From: Oscillospiraceae bacterium
Lineage (GTDB): Bacteria; Bacillota; Clostridia; Oscillospirales; Ruminococcaceae
Assembly: GCA_017545185.1 (NCBI GenBank)
Contig: JAFWQJ010000087.1
Span: 1 to 59,733 of the forward strand
DNA: 59,733 bases
Reading direction: 5' to 3'
Shown: positions 24,749-32,696 of the stretch, piece after piece
Layout: each line of letters begins with the position of its first letter
Numbering within the stretch: position 1 is the stretch's first letter
Made by a program: the position numbers and the translations under genes
The notes under the pieces: model-generated
Told to the model about the DNA's origin: nothing
The model's input: the letters and a program-made list of their open reading frames with translations, nothing else
The model's database searches: none

Positions 24749-26410
24749 ATGAGAAACATCCGAATCGGTGACTACCTCGTTGAGGAAGGTCACATCACCC
24801 CGGAACAGCTGCAGCAGGTTCTGCAGAGACAGCGCGAATCGACCGATCAGAAAAAGTTTGGTGAGGTCATCGTCGAAATGGGCTTTATGTCCGACATCAA
24901 GTTCGCGCAGGCACTTTCCGTCAAGCTGCAGGTTCCGTTTGTTGACCTGAACAATGTCGAGATCGACGGTGAAATTGCGCGCAAGGTTCCGCAGGACCTC
25001 GCAGAGCGCAACTGCGTCATTGCGATCAACCAGACCGGACGCCGTCTGACTGTCGCCACGGATGACCCTGTCAACTTCAATATTCTGGAAGACATCAAGG
25101 TCAAGACCGGTTACGATACCATTCCGGTTCTCGCAACCAGAATGGCGATCAAGAAGGCAATCGGCAAGGCCTATCAGATGACCGATCTCGGTGACCTCGG
25201 TGCCGATACGACGCAGGGCGATATCCTGGACGATGAGGAATCCAGAGACCGTGTTGAGAGCGCCCCGATCGTTAAGCTCGCAACACAGATCGTCGAAAAC
25301 GCATTCCGTATGGAAGCAACGGATATTCATATCGAGCCGTTTGACAAGTACACCCAGATCCGTGTCCGTGTCAACGGTGACCTGATGACCCTGATGAACG
25401 TCTCCAGTAATGTCCAGAATCAGCTGGCAACCCGTCTGAAGCTGATCTCCGGCATGAACATCGCTGAAAAGCGTATCCCGCAGGACGGCCGTTTCTCGCA
25501 GACCGTTGACGGCATCCCGCTCGACGTCCGTGTTTCGTCCCTGCCGATGGTGCACGGCGAAAAGATCGTTATCCGAATCCTGTCCACCGGCGCGATCAAG
25601 ACGCGCGGCCTGCATGAGCTCGGTATGTCGGATTACAACTTCCGCCTGTTCGAGAGCATGATCAAGTGCCCGCACGGCGTTATCCTCGTTACCGGCCCGA
25701 CCGGTTCCGGTAAGTCCACCACGCTGTACGCAGCACTGGGCGCGATCGCTAGACCGGAAGTCAACGTCGTTACCGTTGAGGACCCGGTTGAAAAGCAGAT
25801 GGACGGCATCAACCAGTGCCAGATCAATGTCAAGTCCGGTATGACCTTCCCGGCGGCGCTTCGTTCGATTCTCCGTCAGGACCCGGATATCATCATGATC
25901 GGTGAGATGCGTGACGGTGAGACCGCTGAGATCGGTATCCGTGCTGCTATCACCGGCCACCTCGTTCTTTCCACGCTGCATACCAATGACGCAGCTTCCA
26001 CGATCGTCCGTCTGATCGACATGGGCATCCCGGCTTACATGGTCGCTTCCTCGCTGATCGGCGTTGTCGCACAGCGTCTCGTTAAGGTTCTGTGTCCGAA
26101 GTGCAGAAAGCAGAGAATGTCCACGCAGGAAGAGAATGAGTTGATGCATATCGACCATTCTGTCCCGATCTACGATGCAGTCGGCTGCAACGAGTGCGGC
26201 GGCGGCTATCGCGGACGTACTGCAATCCACGAGATCATCCACTGCACAGGCAGTATCTCTACGCTGATCGCGAACGGCGCAAGCACCGAGCAGCTCGAAT
26301 CGACTGCGCGTGCAAACGGCACCAAGCTCCTGCGTGATAACGTCTCCGATCTGGTGCAGCAGGGTGTCACCACCATGGAAGAGCTTATCCGTGTTACCTA
26401 CGCGGTTTAA
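24749..26410 (+). CDS. pilB: Type IV pilus assembly ATPase PilB
   Basis: The 553-residue protein has the GspE/PilB N-domain (IGDYLVEEGHITPEQLQQVL), Walker A GPTGSGKSTTLYAALG, the Asp box, Walker B (DPDIIMIGEMRDGETAEI) with the His box (GHLVLSTLHTND), and a zinc motif (CPKCRKQ ... CNECGGGYRGR). These are the marks of the extension ATPase that powers pilin polymerisation at the PilC platform. The ATG at 24749 follows TTTGGAGG. It is followed 30 bases later by pilT. Confidence 0.95.
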   Translation: MRNIRIGDYLVEEGHITPEQLQQVLQRQRESTDQKKFGEVIVEMGFMSDIKFAQALSVKLQVPFVDLNNVEIDGEIARKVPQDLAERNCVIAINQTGRRLTVATDDPVNFNILEDIKVKTGYDTIPVLATRMAIKKAIGKAYQMTDLGDLGADTTQGDILDDEESRDRVESAPIVKLATQIVENAFRMEATDIHIEPFDKYTQIRVRVNGDLMTLMNVSSNVQNQLATRLKLISGMNIAEKRIPQDGRFSQTVDGIPLDVRVSSLPMVHGEKIVIRILSTGAIKTRGLHELGMSDYNFRLFESMIKCPHGVILVTGPTGSGKSTTLYAALGAIARPEVNVVTVEDPVEKQMDGINQCQINVKSGMTFPAALRSILRQDPDIIMIGEMRDGETAEIGIRAAITGHLVLSTLHTNDAASTIVRLIDMGIPAYMVASSLIGVVAQRLVKVLCPKCRKQRMSTQEENELMHIDHSVPIYDAVGCNECGGGYRGRTAIHEIIHCTGSISTLIANGASTEQLESTARANGTKLLRDNVSDLVQQGVTTMEELIRVTYAV

Positions 26411-26440
26411 TTGCGGAACGGAAGAAAGTGAGGATCTACT

Positions 26441-27550
26441 ATGCCTACAATTGTTGTCAATAAAATTCTGGACGATGTCCGTGCACTCGGCTGTTCTGAC
26501 CTTCATTTTACGGTCGGCATCAACCCGGTCGTGCGTCTGCACGGTCAGCTCCGTAAGATGAGCAGCTACCCCGAAATGACCGATGAAATGATCGCAGAGA
26601 TCGTTGAGCAGATGACCAATGAGCAGCAGCGTCAGAACGTCGTCAAGCGCATTGATACGGACTTCTCGTATACCACGCGCGCAGGCTTCCGTCACCGCTG
26701 CAACATCTTCCACCAGCGCGATCATCTGGCTGTCGCGATCCGTCTGCTCCGCAACGACATCCCGACGCTGGACGACCTGTTCATGCCGCCGATCATGTCC
26801 GAATTTGCAATGCGTCCCCGCGGCCTCGTGCTCATCACCGGCCCGACAGGTTCCGGTAAGTCCACCACGCTGGCCGGTATGATCGACTATGTCAACTGCA
26901 ACAAGAGCGCACACGTTATCACGATTGAGGACCCGATCGAGTATGTACACGAGCACAAGCGCTGCATGGTCAATCAGCGTGAGGTCGGCCTGGATGTCCC
27001 GAACTTCGCAATGGCACTGAGAGCTGCCCTTCGTGAAGACCCGGACGTCATCCTCGTCGGCGAAATGCGTGACTTCGAGACCATTCAGGCTGCGATCACC
27101 GCGGCTGAAACCGGTCACCTTGTTTTCTCCACGCTTCATACCACTTCCGCACCGGATACCATCAACCGTATCATCGACGTTTATCCGGAGCACCAGCAGG
27201 TTCAGATTCGTACCCAGCTCGCAAACGTCCTCGTCGGCGTTGTGTCCCAGACGCTGCTTCCGCTCAAGAACGGCACCGGCCGTATCGCGGCAATGGAAGT
27301 CCTGAACGTCACCGACGCAATCGCTGCGATGATCCGTGAGGGTAAGATCCACCTGATCCTGAGCTCGATCCAGGCAGGTAAGGCACACGGCATGATGTGC
27401 CTCGACCAGGAGCTCGCGCGTCTGGTCAAGAACAACACGGTCAACGAGATCGACGCACTCGAGAAGTGCCAGGACAAGACCGAGTTCTACCGTTACCTGA
27501 CCTCTATGGGCGGCCAGTCCGTCATCACCAGAGAGGGCATTATCGGTTGA
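26441..27550 (+). CDS. pilT: Type IV pilus retraction ATPase PilT
   Basis: The 369-residue protein has the shorter PilT layout without the GspE N-domain or zinc motif. It contains AIRLLRNDIPTLDDL, Walker A GPTGSGKSTTLAGMIDYVN, the Asp box HVITIEDPIEYVH, Walker B EDPDVILVGEMRD and the AETGHLVFSTLHT His box. PilT drives pilus retraction, so these pili should be able to retract for twitching or for pulling substrate to the cell. It is in one operon with pilB and is followed by a strong terminator. Confidence 0.95.
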   Translation: MPTIVVNKILDDVRALGCSDLHFTVGINPVVRLHGQLRKMSSYPEMTDEMIAEIVEQMTNEQQRQNVVKRIDTDFSYTTRAGFRHRCNIFHQRDHLAVAIRLLRNDIPTLDDLFMPPIMSEFAMRPRGLVLITGPTGSGKSTTLAGMIDYVNCNKSAHVITIEDPIEYVHEHKRCMVNQREVGLDVPNFAMALRAALREDPDVILVGEMRDFETIQAAITAAETGHLVFSTLHTTSAPDTINRIIDVYPEHQQVQIRTQLANVLVGVVSQTLLPLKNGTGRIAAMEVLNVTDAIAAMIREGKIHLILSSIQAGKAHGMMCLDQELARLVKNNTVNEIDALEKCQDKTEFYRYLTSMGGQSVITREGIIG

Positions 27551-27559
27551 TTTAACAGA

Positions 27560-27587
27560 ACCCCTCCGATCCGTCGGAGGGGTTTAA
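27560..27587 (+). terminator. Terminator after pilT
   Basis: ACCCCTCCGA pairs with TCGGAGGGGT around TCCG, followed by TT. Nothing coding is seen from here to 27757. Confidence 0.82.
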
Positions 27588-27757
27588 TTGTATAACAAAT
27601 GTACGCATCCTTAATTAAATATAGCCTTCAGCCTTAGCTTTTGAAATAAAAGCCTGATAAGTTTTGTGCAATACGTCAAAAACGACACCAAAAAATCGCC
27701 AAAAAAATTCGCTTTCGTAAAAGTTTGTTCACAATTCAGAAATATTGCGGAAAAGAC

Positions 27758-27786
27758 TTGACATTTCCGTTTGGTTATGTTATACT
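27758..27786 (+). promoter_or_regulatory. Strong promoter of the major pilin gene
   Basis: TTGACA (27758-27763), 17 bases, TATACT (27781-27786). A ~100-nt leader follows with a small stem GCAGA/TCTGC. Confidence 0.85.
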
Positions 27787-27891
27787 AAGACCATGGAAAG
27801 CAGATACACCGTATGACGTCTGCGGGAGGTACTGCAAATCCGATCAAAAAAGCAGGCAACTGCGACAAGTTTCTGAGGAGGTTTATTTATC

Positions 27892-28425
27892 ATGAAAAAG
27901 AAAGGTTTTACCCTGATTGAGCTGATCGTTGTTATCGCTATCATCGGCGTTCTGGCAGCTCTCCTGATCCCGGCTATGATCGGTTACATCAGAAGATCCA
28001 AGATCACTTCTATGAACTCTTCTGCAAAGCAGATCATGACCGCTGCTTCTTCTGCAATGACTGATATCGACGCAGAAGACAGACCCGGCATTGCAATCAC
28101 TGATTTCGCAGGCCAGACCATTAATTTCGTTCCTGCTGCAAATGCAACGACTGCTCCGACTGCTTCCGGCATGACCAATACCAACGCAATGAACAGATGC
28201 CGCGACAAGATGTGGCAGTACTTCGATGGCCTGAACAACCTCGACAATTCTGCTGTTCGTTTCAATGCTAACGGTATTCCGGTTGCAACCGCAGTTGTTG
28301 ACAACGGTTATCCGGGAACCAACCCGATGCAGTTCGCTGTTGAGGATTGGCGCAACAACCTGACTACCGCTCTTCTTCTGCCGTATGCAGAGAATGGCCA
28401 ATTTGCAGCAGCTCCGACGACCTAA
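27892..28425 (+). CDS. pilA: Type IV major pilin (PilA-like)
   Basis: The 177-residue protein has the classic short leader MKKKG and then FTLIELIVVIAIIGVLAALLIPAMIGYI, cleaved by the prepilin peptidase before Phe with Glu at +5. The C-terminal part is polar and Ala/Thr/Asn-rich. A strong own promoter, AGGAGG and the usual pilin length make it the likely major subunit. It is followed by a second pilin in the same direction with a modest hairpin between. Confidence 0.93.
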   Translation: MKKKGFTLIELIVVIAIIGVLAALLIPAMIGYIRRSKITSMNSSAKQIMTAASSAMTDIDAEDRPGIAITDFAGQTINFVPAANATTAPTASGMTNTNAMNRCRDKMWQYFDGLNNLDNSAVRFNANGIPVATAVVDNGYPGTNPMQFAVEDWRNNLTTALLLPYAENGQFAAAPTT

Positions 28426-28476
28426 TTGATAGAGCGTCTGGAACTTAGCTGACTGCTGAGTCAACCGAATAAAAGC

Positions 28477-28502
28477 AGCGCCTCCCTCGGGAGGCGCTCT
28501 TT
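28477..28502 (+). terminator. Hairpin between the two small pilin genes
   Basis: AGCGCCTCCC pairs with GGGAGGCGCT, followed by CTTTG. The weak T run may let some transcripts read through to the second pilin, which has no clear promoter of its own. Confidence 0.65.
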
Positions 28503-28564
28503 GTAGAAGACAATTTGTTAAATGACGTAAATGAGCTTTATGCTTGCGATTTGAGGGATCCGAT

Positions 28565-29107
28565 ATGAAGAAGAAAGGTTTTACGCTGATCGAGCTGGTT
28601 GTTGTGATCGCGATCATCGGTATTCTGGTTGGCCTGCTGGTGCCGGCATTGCTTGGATATATTGCCAAGGGCAAGATCCAGAATGCAAACAGTGCCGCGC
28701 GCGAGGTTCTGAACGGCATGAACATCGCCTACGTGGAGATGATCCAGCAGAATTTTGATGTCAGTTTTCTGGACGGTACCAATTCCGTTTCCGTTTCGGA
28801 CTTTATGACATCCGTCAACCGGAATGTGCACGTTGCTCATACGAATAACGTCGATGATCTGACTTCGATCTTCTATGCGAAGGTGCACAACTATTTCAGC
28901 GATATTGAGCATGTTGACAATGTCAGCTTCGCTGTTGCGGACGGTGCGTGTACAGCTACAGGCGTCATCATCCGCGGTTATCCGGGTTCGCATCCGATTG
29001 CAATCGGATCGGACAATTATCAGGAGGAAATTCGCAACGGTGTGACATGGACTTCTGATCTTGCGCTGACTTACGCGCTTGGCAGAGGTTCCACCCAGAC
29101 GACGTAA
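28565..29107 (+). CDS. Type IV pilin, second copy
   Basis: The 180-residue protein shares the N-terminal leader and helix with the pilin before it (MKKKGFTLIELVVVIAIIGI) but diverges afterwards. It keeps similar landmarks near the end (IIRGYPGSHPI versus VVDNGYPGTNPM), so the two arose by duplication. The ATG at 28565 follows GAGGGA. It could be a minor or alternative subunit made by readthrough. Confidence 0.9.
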   Translation: MKKKGFTLIELVVVIAIIGILVGLLVPALLGYIAKGKIQNANSAAREVLNGMNIAYVEMIQQNFDVSFLDGTNSVSVSDFMTSVNRNVHVAHTNNVDDLTSIFYAKVHNYFSDIEHVDNVSFAVADGACTATGVIIRGYPGSHPIAIGSDNYQEEIRNGVTWTSDLALTYALGRGSTQTT

Positions 29108-29119
29108 AACAGAATTGCT

Positions 29120-29152
29120 GCCCCCTTTCCCATGCAGGAAAAGGGGGCTTTC
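29120..29152 (+). terminator. Terminator after the second pilin
   Basis: GCCCCCTTTCC pairs with GGAAAAGGGGGC around CATGCA, followed by TTTC. Confidence 0.8.
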
Positions 29153-29163
29153 TTATGCAAAAA

Positions 29164-29195
29164 AATCGGAGCACCTGCCTTTCAGCAGATGCTCC
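29164..29195 (-). terminator. Terminator of the first GH5 cellulase gene
   Basis: GGAGCACCTGC (29168-29178) pairs with GCAGATGCTCC (29185-29195); on the minus strand GATTTTTTT follows. Confidence 0.85.
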
Positions 29196-29203
29196 GTTGT
29201 GTT

Positions 29204-31075
29204 TCAGTCCTCCGGGCCGAGATCATCTTTGGTGATCATCTTTGCGATGTACTTGATGATCTTGACGACACAGTCACTTGTGGGCGGTTCGCCCTTTTTG
29301 ATCATTCGGACATTCGCGAGTCCCTGATCCGTGATCTCCGCCGACGAATCGCCAACCAAAAAGCGGCAAAGCAGCACAGCGTCGGAAACATCCACTTTAT
29401 CATCGAGGTTCGCGTCGCCCCATTTTTCCGGCTGGAGTTGCCTGGCACCGGTTGTTTCATCGGCGGGCTGCTCTGTGATTACTTCCGCGGTCGTTTCCGC
29501 AGTTGTGATGACAGCCTCGGTCGTCGTAACAGGTGCAGCGGTCGTGGTGACCGGCGCGGCCGTCGTCGTGACAGGCGGAGCCGTCGTCTCCTTTGGGGTC
29601 GGGGTCACGGTTGAGGACGAATGTCCCTGCTGCCCCTTGGAGCCGCCGTCCAGATTGCTGCTTTCGCCGGATGCGAGATACTGCGAGAGCGACAGGCCGT
29701 TCTTCCCGAGCGGCACCTGATGATCCAGACCGATGTACTTGCCGGAAGCGGTCTGCCAGAGGGCTTCCTCAAACAGCTTGTATTTCGGCTCGTTCCAGTC
29801 GATCGTCGTGCCGGAGCCCTGCATGAACTGGAGGCCGTTCCAAAGTCCGCCGGTATCGCCGGAGTTCGTGTTCAGGCACCAGAACGTGTGATTGATGTGA
29901 TGCTTGATCATGTAATCGCGGAGCAGCGTCATCCATTTCAGGTTGTCACCCTCCATGTGGCCGCCCCATTCGCCGATCAGCTCCGGTGCGATGTCCTCGG
30001 CATTGATGTATGCCCAGGTGTCGTACCAGTAATCGTCGAGCAGCGTCTGCTCGGTGAAGTTCTTGTCGAACCATGTCTGTGCGTAAACGGACGGGCCGTA
30101 GTCGTGCGGGGAGTAGACGATCTGGCTGGTGCCGTGCTTCGGCTTGATCGGATACTCACGCGCGCCGCGGAAGTTTCCGCCCCACCATGCGCCGATATAC
30201 GGCGAATTGTCGCGTCTGTCCGCCATGCCCCAGTAGTCGCCCTCCATGGCGCCGCTCATGGACTGCTCAACGCCTTCAATGAGGATCAGCGCGTTCGGGT
30301 TGACATCGAGGATCGCGTCTGCGCATTTTGTTGCGGCATACGCCCAGTTGTTCTCGTCCGTGGAGCCGTCCCATTTTGCTGCGGCTTCGCCCTCCTGACC
30401 CTTGCCGTGCGGCTCATTCTTGAGGTCGTAGGCGAGCAGGGTATCGTCGTTCTTATACTTGTCCGCCAGCCAGACGAGCGTCTCGATCCACTTTTCCGTA
30501 GTGATGCCGGCCTTGCCGTACCAGAGATTGTAGTTGTGGCCGGAGTTGTCGGTATGCGGGCTGTGGATATCAATAAACGCCTTGATACCGTACTTTTTGC
30601 ACTTCGCCATGATGATGTCGAAGATCTCCATGCTGTTCTTCAGCGTTTTGCCGTCCTCCTCGCAGAAGTCCGGATTGATCGTGAATGCGGGATCGGCATT
30701 CGCGGAAACGCTGTTGACCGGATTCGGTGAGCCCTTCATCCACGAGAGGATCAGCTCGGATGCGATCGGGAAGCGGATGATGTTGATGCCGCGGTCTGCG
30801 ACGCTCTGCAGAACGTCATCGACGTCTGCCGACCAGAGATAATGCACGCAGTTCTCGGAGCAGTTGAAGCCGAACCAGTTTGCGCCGGTCAGCCAGACCT
30901 CGTGGCCGTCCTTGTCGAAGATGCGGCTGCCCTCACAGTGGAGCCAGTCATCGTTCATGTCATCGGCGGCGATTGCTGTGACAGGCTCCTGCACGGTCTT
31001 ACCCGTAAAGCCGAGCGTGCCTGTCGCGGTGATAAGTGCTGCCAGACAAACGGCAGCAAGATGTGAGTGCTTCAT
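29204..31075 (-). CDS. Secreted GH5 cellulase with C-terminal dockerin (A)
   Basis: The 623-residue protein has a signal peptide (processing after about residue 36) and a GH5 TIM barrel: RGINIIRFPI, HSPHTDNSGHNYN, acid/base Glu221 in DLKNEPHG and nucleophile Glu369 in LIGEWGG. A Thr/Pro linker (about 495-550) leads to a dockerin (WGDANLDDKVDVSDAVLLCRF). The second dockerin repeat lacks the usual calcium ligands. It should cleave beta-1,4-glucan and dock to a cohesin. The start at 31075 has AAGGAGG. It is a one-gene unit directly after the pilus genes, convergent to them. Confidence 0.93.
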   Translation of the reverse strand: MKHSHLAAVCLAALITATGTLGFTGKTVQEPVTAIAADDMNDDWLHCEGSRIFDKDGHEVWLTGANWFGFNCSENCVHYLWSADVDDVLQSVADRGINIIRFPIASELILSWMKGSPNPVNSVSANADPAFTINPDFCEEDGKTLKNSMEIFDIIMAKCKKYGIKAFIDIHSPHTDNSGHNYNLWYGKAGITTEKWIETLVWLADKYKNDDTLLAYDLKNEPHGKGQEGEAAAKWDGSTDENNWAYAATKCADAILDVNPNALILIEGVEQSMSGAMEGDYWGMADRRDNSPYIGAWWGGNFRGAREYPIKPKHGTSQIVYSPHDYGPSVYAQTWFDKNFTEQTLLDDYWYDTWAYINAEDIAPELIGEWGGHMEGDNLKWMTLLRDYMIKHHINHTFWCLNTNSGDTGGLWNGLQFMQGSGTTIDWNEPKYKLFEEALWQTASGKYIGLDHQVPLGKNGLSLSQYLASGESSNLDGGSKGQQGHSSSTVTPTPKETTAPPVTTTAAPVTTTAAPVTTTEAVITTAETTAEVITEQPADETTGARQLQPEKWGDANLDDKVDVSDAVLLCRFLVGDSSAEITDQGLANVRMIKKGEPPTSDCVVKIIKYIAKMITKDDLGPED

Positions 31076-31266
31076 GACAGTTTTCCTCCTTTTTTGTTTG
31101 CGGCACTTTGCGGCATACCGCAGGCCCTCTTTCTGCGGCGGCCGTGCCGTCAGTCGCAACCGTGCCGGTCAGTGCACGGTTCCTCATTATAATTTTAGCA
31201 TATTGGCATGAATCAGATGTGGATAAATTGTTGACAAACTGTGAATAACCGCAATTTTCGGACAAA

Positions 31267-31299
31267 AAACCCCTCTCTGCGCAATACAGAGAGGGGTTT
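31267..31299. terminator. Terminator after the frameshifted dockerin gene
   Basis: AAACCCCTCTCTG pairs with CAGAGAGGGGTTT; on the minus strand TTTTTTGTC follows. Confidence 0.88.
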
Positions 31300-31317
31300 G
31301 TTTGCTGCATTATACAG

Positions 31318-32524
31318 TCAGTGATGTACTTCGGAGAAATACGGGTTTCTGTCGTCAGTCTCGTCCTCATACCCGGCGTTCGGGTTTCTGTCTGTATGCG
31401 GGCCAAACGGGTTCCCGACGACTTTGTGCTCCGGCCGCTCCGGTGTGAGATCCTCTGCCTTGATCTTCTTTGCGGTAAACTGAAGAATTTTCGTCACATC
31501 ATCGGTCGTGATGTCCTCACCGTTTGTGACCCGGCTGTTCCGGAGACCCTGACTTGTGATCACGGCCTCTCTGTCACTGACCAGATATCGCGAGAGCAGC
31601 ACAGCATCTGCGATATCGACTGCGCCGTCGGTGTTGACGTCGCCCCATTGGATGCCCGGGTTGAAATCGTCCGCGTTATACTGATAGATGATGCTGCCGA
31701 CAGATTCGTTCTTCAGCTCATCCATGGTGAATATACCTATACTATTGCTGTCGAAGCCGCGCAGCGCCGGCTGCTCCGATGCGGTGAGCCGGTGCAGGTC
31801 GAGCACGAAACTGGCATAACTGTAATACGGATACCAGCCGGCCTCTTTCTTCTGTTTCTCAAACATGACGATGCTCGGGAGCTCCAGCGTGAGCAGCTCA
31901 GCTTCGCTGCTGTCCTCATTATCAGCGATGAATTTCACTTTGACTGTATAGCCGCCGCTGTCTTCGGTCGTGACCGTTTCGCGAACATCTCTTGGCTTAG
32001 CGAGCTGCTCGATCGCGAAGTACATCGGCGTTGTTCCTGCGGGATTCCAGCTGCCCGGAGACTGCATATCCGCAATGTCCTGCATATGCCAGTATGTATC
32101 GGCCAGAATACGGGTGTTGGACGGCCAGTAGACCGGATCCGGGATCTCCGGCAGCGGGTATTTATTCATCGGCATAGTATGAACACCACTGGTCGCCCTC
32201 GTTTTCGTTGATCAGATGCGATTTGCCGGAGGAATCCTTTGCTTCCGCTTCGATCCGCTTCACATGTGACATAAAGTTGAAGGCATCAGTCTGCGCCTGT
32301 GTTTTTTCGGCATCGGTCAGGTTATCGTCCTCCGTGAACGGCACGACCATAAGGTGGACATAGAACGGATAGCCCGGCCATTCCTCAACAATGAGCGGTT
32401 CCTCCAGGAAAACCGTTTCCTCCGGCAGGATGTCCGTCATATCGGTTTCGGCAAAGCTCTGCACAGCCGTGCCTGTCAAGGTCATGATCGCAGCCAGAAC
32501 GGCAGCCGCGAATTTGTGTTTCAT
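31318..32524 (-). pseudogene. Frameshifted secreted dockerin protein with the pilin/cellulase shared domain
   Basis: Part one (32524-32162, 120 codons) has a signal peptide and the start of the shared domain (WPGYPFYVHLMVVPF, DNLTDAEKTQAQ). Part two (32175-31318) continues the same domain in another frame (VYWPSNTRILADT, WNPAGTTPMYFAIE), then a dockerin (WGDVNTDGAVDIADAVLLSR) and a polar tail. The break lies at 32162-32175, in the middle of the domain. There is no catalytic domain, so the intact protein would have been shared domain plus dockerin. A sequencing error, a true pseudogene or a translated frameshift are all possible. Confidence 0.75.
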
Positions 32525-32657
32525 CGTATTCCCCTCCTTTTCATGTCGGCGGCATCTCAGCGGTACGGTTCTTCGATGCCTGCTTTGATTGTAGCAGATT
32601 GCAGTGAATCCGGAATAAACAAAATGTTTCGGAATTGTAAACTTGCGTATTTGCTGA

Positions 32658-32690
32658 AAAACCTCCCTGTTTGACACAGGGAGGTTTTTT
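32658..32690 (-). terminator. Terminator of the second GH5 cellulase gene
   Basis: AACCTCCCTGT (32660-32670) pairs with ACAGGGAGGTT (32676-32686), with T runs on both sides. Confidence 0.88.
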
Positions 32691-32696
32691 GATGAT

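Noticed and set aside
24725-27388. 887-codon minus-strand reading frame opposite pilB and pilT
   Set aside because: It mirrors the codon bias of two certain ATPase genes, and its Asp/Leu/Arg-rich product is typical of antisense shadows.
31318-32175. A separate dockerin gene starting at 32175
   Set aside because: It begins in the middle of the shared domain, has no signal peptide or ribosome binding site, and continues the domain of the upstream fragment.
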